In this document: positions 26,647 through 35,141 of the stretch, in pieces | Position numbering within the stretch: position 1 is the first letter of the stretch | Layout of the letters: each line of letters opens with the position of its first letter | Source of the DNA: Candidatus Thiodiazotropha endoloripes | Lineage (GTDB): Bacteria > Pseudomonadota > Gammaproteobacteria > Chromatiales > Chromatiaceae | DNA: 64,000 nt | Direction: 5' to 3' | Assembly: GCF_001708965.1 (NCBI RefSeq) | Contig: NZ_LVJW01000003.1 | Span: 2,273,834 to 2,337,833 of the forward strand | Notes under the pieces: model-generated | Databases searched by the model: none | What the model was told of the DNA's origin: nothing | Seen by the model: only the letters and a program-made list of their open reading frames with translations | Program-made: the position numbers and the translations under genes

Positions 26647-27555
26647 TCATGTTTCGATAAGATCAGCGTTCATGTTCTCCCAAGCTATCAAGCGATTTCT
26701 ACCGGTTGTTTTGGCATGATAAAGCGCCTGGTCAGCACGATGAATTGACTCTTCGATAAATATTTCGTTTGATAAAGCTGTCATGCCAAATGATGCCGTA
26801 ATTCGCATTTCTGTTTTTGTGATGCCTGAGATAATCAGATTTTCAATACCGCTCCTCAATCTCTCGACCGCACAATTTGCTGTAATCAGATCTGTACCGG
26901 GCAAACAAAGCAGGAACTCTTCTCCACCATAGCGAAACACCATATCGAAAGGACGGATACTGTCTAAGATGTATCTGATGACACTCTTCAACACCATGTC
27001 ACCTTCCTGATGACCATGCTTGTCGTTGATTTGCTTAAAGTGATCAAAGTCCATCATGGCGATACTGCATGTAAACGCACTCCTTTTAACCAGCTCATGT
27101 TGTCTTCGTAACTCTGTCAGCATGCCTGACCGTGTACGTGCGCTTGTCAGGGAATCCACATTAAACAGGGAATCCTGCAACTCACGCTGTAAGCTCATTA
27201 TCTGCATGCGAAGACGCTCAACGGACTTGGAAAATTGATCGTACTTATCAACCTTCGAAACAGTGGTATCCTGACACTCTATCAACAACTGCGTAGCAAG
27301 ATTATGCATATGATGGTGCTCTTTCTCAATGGCATTGAAGCCATCGTGACGCAGAAGGATTTCATCATCCAATCGATAATACCACTTGCCAAATTCACAG
27401 TTCCGATGCGCATCCGGTAAAAGATCCACCGGTTTGCAAGGTACGCGACAGGCAAGAGAGCGATTTACGTTTTGAAACCATATTTGGTGATTTTCTATAG
27501 CACGATCCAACTGCTCAATGATGTATTTTATCTTTTCATGACCCAGTCTAAACAT
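26647..27555 (-). CDS. Zinc-sensing diguanylate cyclase, DgcZ-like
   Basis: A 302-residue soluble protein with the domain order of E. coli DgcZ (YdeH, 296 residues). An N-terminal CZB domain (about 1-130) shows the zinc ligands: a His in IENHQIWF, CEFGKWYY, and EKEHHHMHN. A GGDEF domain follows (about 140-295) with active site GGEEF and an RxxD inhibitory site (RPFD) five residues before it. In DgcZ, zinc binding to the CZB domain represses cyclase activity, and the same logic is likely here. GGAGATGGGGCT precedes the ATG. It is a single gene between non-coding stretches. Confidence 0.9.
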   Translation of the reverse strand: MFRLGHEKIKYIIEQLDRAIENHQIWFQNVNRSLACRVPCKPVDLLPDAHRNCEFGKWYYRLDDEILLRHDGFNAIEKEHHHMHNLATQLLIECQDTTVSKVDKYDQFSKSVERLRMQIMSLQRELQDSLFNVDSLTSARTRSGMLTELRRQHELVKRSAFTCSIAMMDFDHFKQINDKHGHQEGDMVLKSVIRYILDSIRPFDMVFRYGGEEFLLCLPGTDLITANCAVERLRSGIENLIISGITKTEMRITASFGMTALSNEIFIEESIHRADQALYHAKTTGRNRLIAWENMNADLIET

Positions 27556-28001
27556 AGCCCCATCTCCAATACAAAAAACTTCGCTCCAATCAGTATATTC
27601 AATTGTTATTTGTCATGAGTATTATAAACAAAAAAACAGGTAGTAATAATCTCTATGAATGATACACAGAGACCGGTTCTGGCATTCACTGTCATGATGG
27701 CGGACTACTAAGCGGGACACAGCCGTAATATAAAACTCAGTGACTGGTCCAAAGCGACTGCTAGCACCGTACAAGGCAAGAAATGGGATCACATATTTGA
27801 ATTCATGCGAGCCAGGTGATTGTTTATCTGTTGAGGTAACAGAGAGGAACCCCGCTTCATATTGACCTGTGATCAACAGCCGCTTTTGAGCGTAGCAGGT
27901 GACTGTAGATCGCCACGGCCAGTCACTAAAAGACTTGGCGATCATTGCCTTACGTGGTTATATAGACTACATCTTCCCAATCACGTAATCCGCAGACGCT
28001 A
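27556..28001. other. Non-coding divergent region
   Basis: About 445 bp between the DgcZ-like gene and the FIST gene. No coding sequence, clear repeat or terminator was seen; it presumably holds both promoters. Confidence 0.4.
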
Positions 28002-29147
28002 ATGAACAGAGTCTTTTCCAGTGTTCAGCTCGATGAAAGCGGTACAGTTTCGGGTCTTCGAGACAGCTTGCAGTCAGCAATCAATCAAGGCGCGAAGGGG
28101 CTTTTACTGCTGATAGGCAGTGCCAACAAGATCGATTTCAAACAACTCCCAAATCTGTTGCGTGAACTTGCTATACCCGCTGTGGGAGTGGTTGTTCCGG
28201 GCGTGCTGCTTCAGGATCAAGTTTATGAGGATGGGATTGCAGTGTGTGGCCTTACATCCACGTCAGCAGCCACCGTGGTGCCCGATATCAACAGATCGGA
28301 GCAGAAGCTCAATCACGATATACAGCAGATACTGAGCATGAACCCCAACCCCTCGGGGGTGTTGATCGTGATTGATGGTCTCTCCCGGGGTGTGGATAAT
28401 TTTGTCACCACCCTGCACGACTGTATCGGGCCTGATGTGCAGGTCATAGGTGCCGGTTGCGGCTATAGAGATTTCTCTCTGCAGCCGAATCTGATCACTG
28501 CCGATGGTTTGCTGTCGAATGCGGCGCTACTGCTGTTCACCACCATGGAACTGGTGACCAGTGTGAGCCATGGTTGGGAGCCTGTAGAGGGCCCGTTTCT
28601 GATCACGGACGCCTCGGACAACCAGATTCAGCAGATCAACTATCAACCGGCCTTCCCTTTTTACCTGGACATTCTCGCCCAACACCTAGGACGTGCGGTG
28701 GCGGTTGAGGAGTTTGCGGCATTGGCGAATCACTATCCTTTTGGTATGGCTCAATTGGACAGTGAGTTTCTGGTGCGTGACCCGGTCAATCGTGTGGGGA
28801 ACGCCATTGTTTTTGCCGGGGCCGTTCCGACCAATGCCATGGTCTATCTGTTGCATGCCAGCCCGCATGATCTGGTGGAAGCCGCAGGCAGTGCTGTCAC
28901 TGATCTGCGTGGTCGTTTCTCCTCCCGGTATGGCCAGGAGACAGGCTTGAATGTGTTTTTGATCGACTGTATCTCACGCCGCATGGTACTGGGTGAAGAC
29001 TACGGTGATGAGTTGGCAATCATACGCCAGCATCTGCCGAACAACGTCTCAGTATTGGGTATTCTCTCCATTGGGGAGATAGCCAACTCCCATCAGGGAG
29101 GGATTCAGTGGTTGAATAAGACGACCGTAATTGGGGGCCTGGCCTGA
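28002..29147 (+). CDS. FIST-domain sensory protein (NosP-like candidate)
   Basis: A 381-residue soluble protein with FIST_N (about 10-190) and FIST_C (about 195-345) domains. FIST_N features are AKGLLLLIG near the start and IGAGCGYRDFSLQPNLI at about 150; FIST_C runs from the PFYLDILAQHLG region to VFLIDCISRRMVLG. Length and layout match NosP-type proteins, some of which bind haem and sense nitric oxide; other FIST proteins are thought to sense small ligands. The stop overlaps the start of a GGDEF-EAL gene (TGATG). The two proteins are therefore almost certainly made together, and the sensor probably controls cyclic-di-GMP turnover. The ligand here is not known. Confidence 0.88.
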   Translation: MNRVFSSVQLDESGTVSGLRDSLQSAINQGAKGLLLLIGSANKIDFKQLPNLLRELAIPAVGVVVPGVLLQDQVYEDGIAVCGLTSTSAATVVPDINRSEQKLNHDIQQILSMNPNPSGVLIVIDGLSRGVDNFVTTLHDCIGPDVQVIGAGCGYRDFSLQPNLITADGLLSNAALLLFTTMELVTSVSHGWEPVEGPFLITDASDNQIQQINYQPAFPFYLDILAQHLGRAVAVEEFAALANHYPFGMAQLDSEFLVRDPVNRVGNAIVFAGAVPTNAMVYLLHASPHDLVEAAGSAVTDLRGRFSSRYGQETGLNVFLIDCISRRMVLGEDYGDELAIIRQHLPNNVSVLGILSIGEIANSHQGGIQWLNKTTVIGGLA

Positions 29148-30985
29148 TGAGCGATTCACGCCAGATCGACACTCTGAACCTGATCTCCATTCAGCATGAG
29201 TTGGCGATGAATATCGGCGTTGATTCTCAACTGGTACCGATGGTACGGCATCTGATGAAGGTCTGTCTGCGTCGTCTTTCCGTGCGCCGCGCTTATCTAT
29301 TTCTGCGTCTTGACGATGATGAATTACTGCCTGTCGAAGCTTGCTCTGGACCCGAGAAGAGTGTCTTTTTTGCCATGCCAGCTGACCATCAGGCTGAAAT
29401 TCTCGAAACACCGCAAGTGGGTGAGTGGATTGTTGACTTCTTCCGTGGGGAGTTGACTTCAGTGGAGGTGACTGTATTTCAGTTTGGACGACAGTTTGTC
29501 TATGCCTATCCACTTGCCGACAACGGCGTGTTGGTACTCGACCGTAGCAATACCCCGCTGCCGGATATTCTGGTGGGTGCACTGACTCCGGTATTCGAGC
29601 GCTTGCGTCAGGGTTGCGAAGCCGCCATCAAACACGAGCAGATCATCCATGAGGTGGAGCGCAGGAGGGTCGCTGAAAGGCGTATCGAGCACCTTGCCTT
29701 TCATGATGATCTGACCGGGTTGCCAAATCGAAGACATTTGCTCAAACAGCTGAATCAACTGTGCGAAGTGGGTGGATCAGGTCAGGGTTACTGTGCGCTC
29801 ATCTATTTGGGCCTGGATAACTTCAGTGACATCAATGAGTCTCTCGGATATCAGATTGGTGATGCCGTGCTGGGCGCCATCTCGAAGCGGATTGTTATTG
29901 CCGATGAGAAACTCGCGGCATCCGCTCGACTGGATGGGGATGAGTTTGGTTTTCTGATCACCGACCTGTCCGCTGAAGAATCAGCGGCAAGCGAACGTGT
30001 CGTGGCATTGACCCGCTGGCTTTTGCTACAGATTGAGCAACCCTGTGAACTCGATCAGCGCACAGTCACTGTTGCCGCCAGTGCAGGCATCGCCATTTTC
30101 AAGGCTGATGACGATCAGCCTCAGGCGGTGCTCAGTCATGGCCGTTCGGCACTTCGCCGTGCCAAATCGCTAGGCCGTAATACCATTCATCTGCATGATA
30201 CCTCGTTGGATGAGGAGACCAGTCACCGTCTGAGTCTGGATTCCGATATGCGCTCGGCACTCAAGTCCGGTGATTTTCAGCTCTGGTTACAACCCCAGGT
30301 CGATCAACTGGGCCGGATGATCGGGGCTGAAACCCTGATTCGATGGAACCACCCGGACAAAGGACTGCTATTACCCAACAGTTTCATACCGATGGCAGAG
30401 AAATCCGGTTTCATCGTGCCGCTGAGCGAATGGGTATTGATTGAAGCCTGTCGACTGATCAGGTTGCTGAATGCACAAGGTACCTGGCCTGCCGGGGCGA
30501 AACTCGGGGTGAATCTCAGCGCAAAACAGTTTCATCAGCCCGATTTTGTAAATCGAGTCCTGACGACGATCAAGGAACGGAATATCTCGGCAGAACAGAT
30601 CGAACTGGAACTGACTGAGCGGACTCTGCTTGATAATGTAGAGGAAGCGATCGAAAAAATGCAACGGCTGAGAGAGGCAGGATTAGAGATATCCATAGAT
30701 GATTTCGGTACCGGTTACTCTTCGCTTGCTTATCTGCGTAGATTGCCCATCAATCGGGTCAAGATTGATCGTGCTTTTGTCGCCAACATCGATTCCAGTA
30801 CGGATGATCAGGCCATAGTCGAAGTGATTATCTCGATTGCGCGGCATTTCGACATGCAGGTGATTGCCGAAGGAATTGATCGGCCGGAGGCTCTGCAAAC
30901 CTTGGTGGCGATGGGCTGCCACCAGTTTCAGGGTTACCTGTTCCATCGGCCAATGCCTCTGGAATCATTTCTGGCATTGAGCTAG
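29147..30985 (+). CDS. GAF-like / GGDEF / EAL cyclic-di-GMP protein, FIST partner
   Basis: A 612-residue soluble protein. An N-terminal GAF-like domain (about 1-165) is followed by a GGDEF domain (about 175-335) and an EAL domain (about 355-600). The GGDEF site reads RLDGDEF, so the first glycine is lost and cyclase activity is doubtful. The EAL domain keeps its key residues: ETLIRW, NLSAKQF, ELTERTL, IDDFGTGYSSL, KIDRAF and EGID, so phosphodiesterase activity is expected. It is translationally coupled to the FIST sensor upstream, which suggests the sensor controls it. Confidence 0.92.
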   Translation: MSDSRQIDTLNLISIQHELAMNIGVDSQLVPMVRHLMKVCLRRLSVRRAYLFLRLDDDELLPVEACSGPEKSVFFAMPADHQAEILETPQVGEWIVDFFRGELTSVEVTVFQFGRQFVYAYPLADNGVLVLDRSNTPLPDILVGALTPVFERLRQGCEAAIKHEQIIHEVERRRVAERRIEHLAFHDDLTGLPNRRHLLKQLNQLCEVGGSGQGYCALIYLGLDNFSDINESLGYQIGDAVLGAISKRIVIADEKLAASARLDGDEFGFLITDLSAEESAASERVVALTRWLLLQIEQPCELDQRTVTVAASAGIAIFKADDDQPQAVLSHGRSALRRAKSLGRNTIHLHDTSLDEETSHRLSLDSDMRSALKSGDFQLWLQPQVDQLGRMIGAETLIRWNHPDKGLLLPNSFIPMAEKSGFIVPLSEWVLIEACRLIRLLNAQGTWPAGAKLGVNLSAKQFHQPDFVNRVLTTIKERNISAEQIELELTERTLLDNVEEAIEKMQRLREAGLEISIDDFGTGYSSLAYLRRLPINRVKIDRAFVANIDSSTDDQAIVEVIISIARHFDMQVIAEGIDRPEALQTLVAMGCHQFQGYLFHRPMPLESFLALS

Positions 30986-31147
30986 GGTTTATCAGCACAC
31001 TTGAAAGTGTTGACTTGGCGGCCCTGATCAGCTGCACAATCGTTTGCATTTAATTCGATGGGATTGTTCTGCTTCAACATCCAGACGGTGTTTACGATCG
31101 ACTTCATAATCGGCAATTGCCTTCGAACCAGACCACGTCTGGTGTAG

Positions 31148-31173
31148 AAAAAGGGCTTTGACCCCTTTAATCT
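31148..31173. repeat. REP-like repeat next to phoD
   Basis: AAAAGGGCTTTGACCCCTTT, followed by AATCTT, lies between two genes. GGGCTTTGACCCCTTTAATCTT recurs almost unchanged at 41822, and the core is related to GGGTACTGACCCC at 35091 and 45280. It is probably mobilised by, or descended from, a REP-associated transposase. Confidence 0.55.
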
Positions 31174-31193
31174 TGCTTTAATCAAAATCCGGC

Positions 31194-32990
31194 CTATTGC
31201 AGAGTTGTTTCGCCTGCCGACAGGATCAGCATCTTGTCGAGTTCAGTAACGATTTGGTAGCTGGAGTGCTTGATCGTATCGACGAAATGCCACTCCGCTT
31301 CGGCCCTGTCGGGATTGAAGGTAACAACCATATAGCCACGTTCACGAAGATTGCAGTAGTCGAGATCGCTGACCATCTGGGTGAGACCTGTTTCGTTGGC
31401 GCGGGCTTCCTCGACGGTGGTAAAGTTCAAGTACTCCTCCAGACCGGGGGATGTAACGGAAGTGGTGGCGAACTCGATGCCCACTGTATCACCAGCTGCA
31501 TCGGTGAGGCGGCCGGCCCAGGCGTTGTGAGTATCGCCTGCGAAGGAGATCAGGTTCTTCTGAGCCGCTTTGGCGTTGGCCAGGATCACCTCCCGGTCAT
31601 AGGCGTAACCATCCCAGGCATCCAGGTTGTAAGGGATCGAAGGACTCTCGAGATAAGACATCTGTAACGGATCGTTGACTATGGCTAGCTGCTCCTCAGT
31701 CATGCCGGCAGCCAGCAGCGCGGCAGGATCAGAGCCGTCGACACCATTCGCCACCAGGGTCTGATAGGTCAAGGCGGCGGTGGCGATTACACCATACTCG
31801 GCGAGGCTGACTGTTGGCGCCAGCGGGTCCGGAGTCAGCGTTACAGCTGGCAACAGCATACGCATCATCAATACCTGCTGGCCCATCACCTGCCATGTGG
31901 CGGTGGAATGATTCATACGGTCAGTGAGCCAGGCGATTTGCTCTGCGCCGAGCAGGGTCCGCTGGCTACTACTTACATCCTGAGTAAAGGTGGCGGCATC
32001 GAAATCACCATTTGCAGGATCTATGTAATCTGCATAGTCGAGTTGCAGATCTCGACCGATGATTCGGGTATCCAGCATCATCAGGTTGACCAGGCTGCCG
32101 AATTCGAACTGGCGGTAGATTCGTCCCTCTGAATCGGGAGTCAGGGGGCGTAACGGCAACCACTCGAAATAGGCCTGGATGGCAGCCTGTTTGCGAGCTT
32201 CAAAGCTACCCTCAGTGGCGTCATCGTGATTCTCCGCACCTGTAATATAGGTATCGTTGGCCACTTCATGGTCGTCCCAGACGACAATGAACGGGTGTTT
32301 GGCGTGGGCGGCCTGCAGGTCGGGATCACTGCGGTACTGTGCATAACGGGTGCGGTAGTCAGCAAGCGTTAGCAGTTCACTTTCAGGTTCCACCTGACGC
32401 CCCAGGGTTTCCGCATCCTCGCTGGCATACGCCGGGGAGCCATCACTATCGGTACGACCATATTCGTAGATGTAGTCGCCCAGGTGGACGATGGCATCCA
32501 GATTGTCTTTCAGTGACAGTTCACGGTAGACGTTGAAGTAGCCTGCCGGATAGTTGGAGCAGGAGACCACCGCCAGGCGAACCTGGGAGACTACATTGAG
32601 CGGTAGTGTCTTGGTACGTCCAATCGGGGATTCGGCAGTGCCCGCCTTGAACCGATAATAGTAGCGCCTGTTGGGCTGCAGCTCCTGTACGTCCACCTTT
32701 ACGGTAAAATCCCGCTCCGCATCAACCTGTGTGTAATCCTCATTGACCAAATCCTTGAAATTTCTGTCGGTTGCCACCTGCCAACTGACGATAACGGCCT
32801 CATCTTCATCTTCTGCAGGTGTCACGCGGGTCCAGATCACCACACTGTCGTGCTGTGGATCACCGCTGGCGACACCATGATCGAAGCTGTAGTCACCATC
32901 CTCGTGATTACAGCCGTGCAGGCCTGAGGAGGTGATCAGAACGGTGGAGTAAGTGCCCAATTTTAACAGATCCCGGCGACTGATTTTCAT
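31194..32990 (-). CDS. phoD: Alkaline phosphatase D family phosphodiesterase, exported
   Basis: A 598-residue Tat-exported PhoD-type metallophosphoesterase. The signal SRRDLLKLG leads to GLHGC, a lipobox, so it may be a Tat-translocated lipoprotein. The N-terminal domain starts at FDHGVASGDPQHDSVVIWTRVTP, the family signature. Metal ligands show in VVSCSNYPAGYFNVY, DAIVHLGDYIYEYG, VVWDDHEVANDTY and FAGDTHNAWAG. It would release phosphate from phosphodiesters or phosphomonoesters outside the inner membrane, using calcium and iron. There is no clear Pho box or strong RBS upstream. It is larger than Bacillus PhoD (556 residues), with a short insertion around 390-420. Confidence 0.92.
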   Translation of the reverse strand: MKISRRDLLKLGTYSTVLITSSGLHGCNHEDGDYSFDHGVASGDPQHDSVVIWTRVTPAEDEDEAVIVSWQVATDRNFKDLVNEDYTQVDAERDFTVKVDVQELQPNRRYYYRFKAGTAESPIGRTKTLPLNVVSQVRLAVVSCSNYPAGYFNVYRELSLKDNLDAIVHLGDYIYEYGRTDSDGSPAYASEDAETLGRQVEPESELLTLADYRTRYAQYRSDPDLQAAHAKHPFIVVWDDHEVANDTYITGAENHDDATEGSFEARKQAAIQAYFEWLPLRPLTPDSEGRIYRQFEFGSLVNLMMLDTRIIGRDLQLDYADYIDPANGDFDAATFTQDVSSSQRTLLGAEQIAWLTDRMNHSTATWQVMGQQVLMMRMLLPAVTLTPDPLAPTVSLAEYGVIATAALTYQTLVANGVDGSDPAALLAAGMTEEQLAIVNDPLQMSYLESPSIPYNLDAWDGYAYDREVILANAKAAQKNLISFAGDTHNAWAGRLTDAAGDTVGIEFATTSVTSPGLEEYLNFTTVEEARANETGLTQMVSDLDYCNLRERGYMVVTFNPDRAEAEWHFVDTIKHSSYQIVTELDKMLILSAGETTLQ

Positions 32991-33115
32991 GCTGATGGCT
33001 CATATGGGTGGCGTGAGGAAGCACGCGATTCTAATCAGTGGACATGAAATATTTATGTCATTCCGGCGACAGGAAGGTTTCCTATCGATAGTTGGGATCA
33101 GAAAAGTGATCATTA

Positions 33116-33166
33116 GTGTAAACGCCATCCATAAACAGCATATGGAAATGCGTGTTCAGAATGTGC
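33116..33166. repeat. 50-bp IS91 transposase remnant
   Basis: This stretch matches the IS91 gene at about 53224-53271: CCATCC-TAAACAGCAT-TGGAAATGCG against CCGTCC-GAAACAGCAT-TGGAAATGCA. It is a very short, dead fragment beside the possible ADP-ribosyltransferase gene. Confidence 0.5.
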
Positions 33167-33220
33167 AAATGATGCCTGTCCTTGTAATTTTAACCCGATA
33201 CTAATGGCATAGGGGCTTTT

Positions 33221-33973
33221 CTATTTGGTAATTCTAGGCCGGTTCCTCTTGTCCGGTCTTGGAGGCTTTGTTCTTGCTGTTGGCGGCTTGGGTTGCACCT
33301 TATTGTGTTGCCAGCCTGTTGGCATTTTATACCAGGGTCCTTCAAATTCCAGGCCCGTTACAAGTTCATATGATTCCGGAATTGCACTCCTTTGCTTATG
33401 CTTTACATACTTTATCCAGTCCAATTTGATACCGGTTAGGAATGCGTATTCCGCGCCCGCATTTCCGTACAGATCGAGGGCGACGACCTGTCCGGAGCCA
33501 TCGGTCATAAGCTTGGCAAATCTCCCCTGCCGGTTACCTATGGAAATGCCTTTGTGCTTAAAGCCTGGGCTGACAACTCTCAATTCAGGCAGTTCAATCC
33601 AGTATACGTAGTTGCCGGCATATCCGCCGCAGGCAGGTGTTGGATCCGTGGAGATCCAAAATGTGTCATTCCGCTTTTCCTTCTTAACAAGTACCCTGAG
33701 ATCATTGAGGTTGGGGCAAAACGCCTCTCTTCGACGCTGGTAATCTTGCTCGCCCTCAGTCGGTCGTCGAATGAGTGCAAGATCTATTTGCCTTTTCAGC
33801 ATATTGGAAACTAATGCATTGTTCACATTTGGAGGATTGTATGTGCCTTTCAAGCAATATGAGGCAATCACATTCAGCGCGGCATTTCTATCCAAAGACT
33901 GCCATGCCTTGAACCCATGACGTTTGATAAGCTTTTCTGGTGTGGTGGTAACACCTCGAAATACTCTAGTCAT
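33221..33973 (-). CDS. Possible ADP-ribosyltransferase-fold protein (toxin/effector candidate)
   Basis: A 250-residue protein with no close family known to me. Three short segments match the R-S-E class of ADP-ribosyltransferases (cholera, pertussis and scabin types) in the right order. VFRGVTTTPEKLIKRHGF at residues 4-21 resembles the catalytic Arg strand and following loop. TFWISTDPTPA plus YVYWIEL at about 103-127 resembles the STS strand. AEYAFLTGIKLDWIKYV at about 174-190 resembles the catalytic Glu strand (cholera EQEVSALGGIPYSQI). The first Glu of the usual ExE is Gly here. The tail of about 35 residues is Lys/Pro/Arg-rich. There is no signal peptide, and no immunity partner is adjacent. 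GGAG precedes the start. The function is hypothesis. Confidence 0.45.
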   Translation of the reverse strand: MTRVFRGVTTTPEKLIKRHGFKAWQSLDRNAALNVIASYCLKGTYNPPNVNNALVSNMLKRQIDLALIRRPTEGEQDYQRRREAFCPNLNDLRVLVKKEKRNDTFWISTDPTPACGGYAGNYVYWIELPELRVVSPGFKHKGISIGNRQGRFAKLMTDGSGQVVALDLYGNAGAEYAFLTGIKLDWIKYVKHKQRSAIPESYELVTGLEFEGPWYKMPTGWQHNKVQPKPPTARTKPPRPDKRNRPRITK

Positions 33974-34225
33974 GTCACTTCACTCCATGTTAATTGTTTA
34001 TCCGCTAGATCCCGTGCTCGTTTGAGTGTGAATCGTGAATCTCAATGCACCTTGTCGGCCCTTGGCTTATAGGTGATTATTTCGCCGATGCTCTATCCGT
34101 AAGTACACTTGGATTCAGTGAAGTCACTCTGTAAATCCGTATGCCAGGCAATATGGGCTGGCCGACGAGCACTCCTCATGAATGGTTAAATGAGTTCTCC
34201 TTTACTGTTGAGTGTAGCAGCGAAT

Positions 34226-34293
34226 GATGGCGTTGATACTGATCACGTGGAGTCAGAGTCGATATATCATTCGCACTTTAAAGCGACGTCCCT
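34226..34293 (-). repeat. Displaced copy of the 3' end of dbpA
   Basis: These 68 bp match 38965-39032, the last 13 codons, the stop and 27 bp downstream of dbpA, at 63 of 68 positions and in the same orientation. The copy ends ten bases before the REP-transposase element. It has no start and cannot be expressed. Confidence 0.85.
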
Positions 34294-34303
34294 GAAAAGG
34301 TTG

Positions 34304-35107
34304 AAAAGGGGTCAGTACCCTTAATCCCATATAGTTAGTTCAATCATTCTTCAATAGCCATCTGAACAAGGATATTCAAATGCAAAGAAAACGCCGTTTC
34401 TATTTACCAGGTATCCCGGTCCACGTGATCCAGCGTGGCAATAGTCGCCAACCCGTATTCTTTGAATCTGATGACTATCAGGCCTATTTGGGATGCTTGA
34501 AAGAGGGTGCGAACAAGCACGGTTGCGCCATCCACGCCTATTGTTTAATGACTAATCATGTCCATTTACTTCTAACACCCGAATCATCTGAGGCGATCAG
34601 TAAAATCATGCAGTTCGTAGGCCGCCATTATGTCCCCTATATCAATAATATACCTACAGTAGGTCTGGTACATTGCGGGAAGGCCGCTACAAAGGATGCG
34701 TAATTGACAGTGACACGTATCTATTGTCTTGTATGCGTTACATAGAACTCAATCCAGTTCGGGCGGGTATGGTAAAAAAACCAATCAATTATCGTTGGTC
34801 CAGTTATCGGGCAACGCCACCCAGTACACTGACAAATTGCCTACTCCTCATGCTGTATATCGACAACTTGCCCAGGGTTACCAAGACAGGCAATTTTTTT
34901 ATCTTAAATTATTCTGCAATGCGCTAGCAGCTGATCGGGTTCACGATATCCGTGCGACTGTTTAAACCGGCACACCCTTGGCAGTGCTCGCTTTTGCGAG
35001 CAGATTTAAAAAGCAACTAGAGTGTAAAGTATGTCAGGCAAGAAGAGGACGCCCAAATAAAAAGAAAACAGTAATTAATAAGTGAAATAAGGGTACTGAC
35101 CCCTTTT
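34304..35107 (+). mobile_element. REP-associated tyrosine transposase element with 20-bp inverted ends
   Basis: An 804-bp element with perfect inverted ends: AAAAGGGGTCAGTACCCTTA at the left (34304-34323) and its exact reverse complement at the right (35088-35107). The ends contain the short palindrome GGGTACTGACCC-type core, and the same core recurs as solo or tandem copies elsewhere (45275-45322). Inside is one transposase gene, now frameshifted. This is the layout of an IS200-like RAYT with REP-type ends. Confidence 0.85.
34380..34965 (+). pseudogene. REP-associated (Y1/IS200-like) tyrosine transposase, frameshifted
   Basis: The first 90 or so codons read as an intact N-terminus: RFYLPGIPVHVIQRGNSRQ, then HAYCLMTNHVHLLLTPES, which contains the HUH (HVH) metal motif. 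Around 34655 the frame shifts. The second frame reads SGTLREGRYKG, then CMRYIELNPVRAGMV, the RAYT hallmark. Near 34815 it shifts again into the third frame (TPHAVYRQLAQGYQD). Two frameshifts make the protein non-functional, so it cannot mobilise the repeats now. Intact relatives are about 200-240 residues. It lies within the 20-bp inverted ends. Confidence 0.9.
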
Positions 35108-35141
35108 CCCTTTTCCCCGATCGAGATTGGATCAGTTAACA

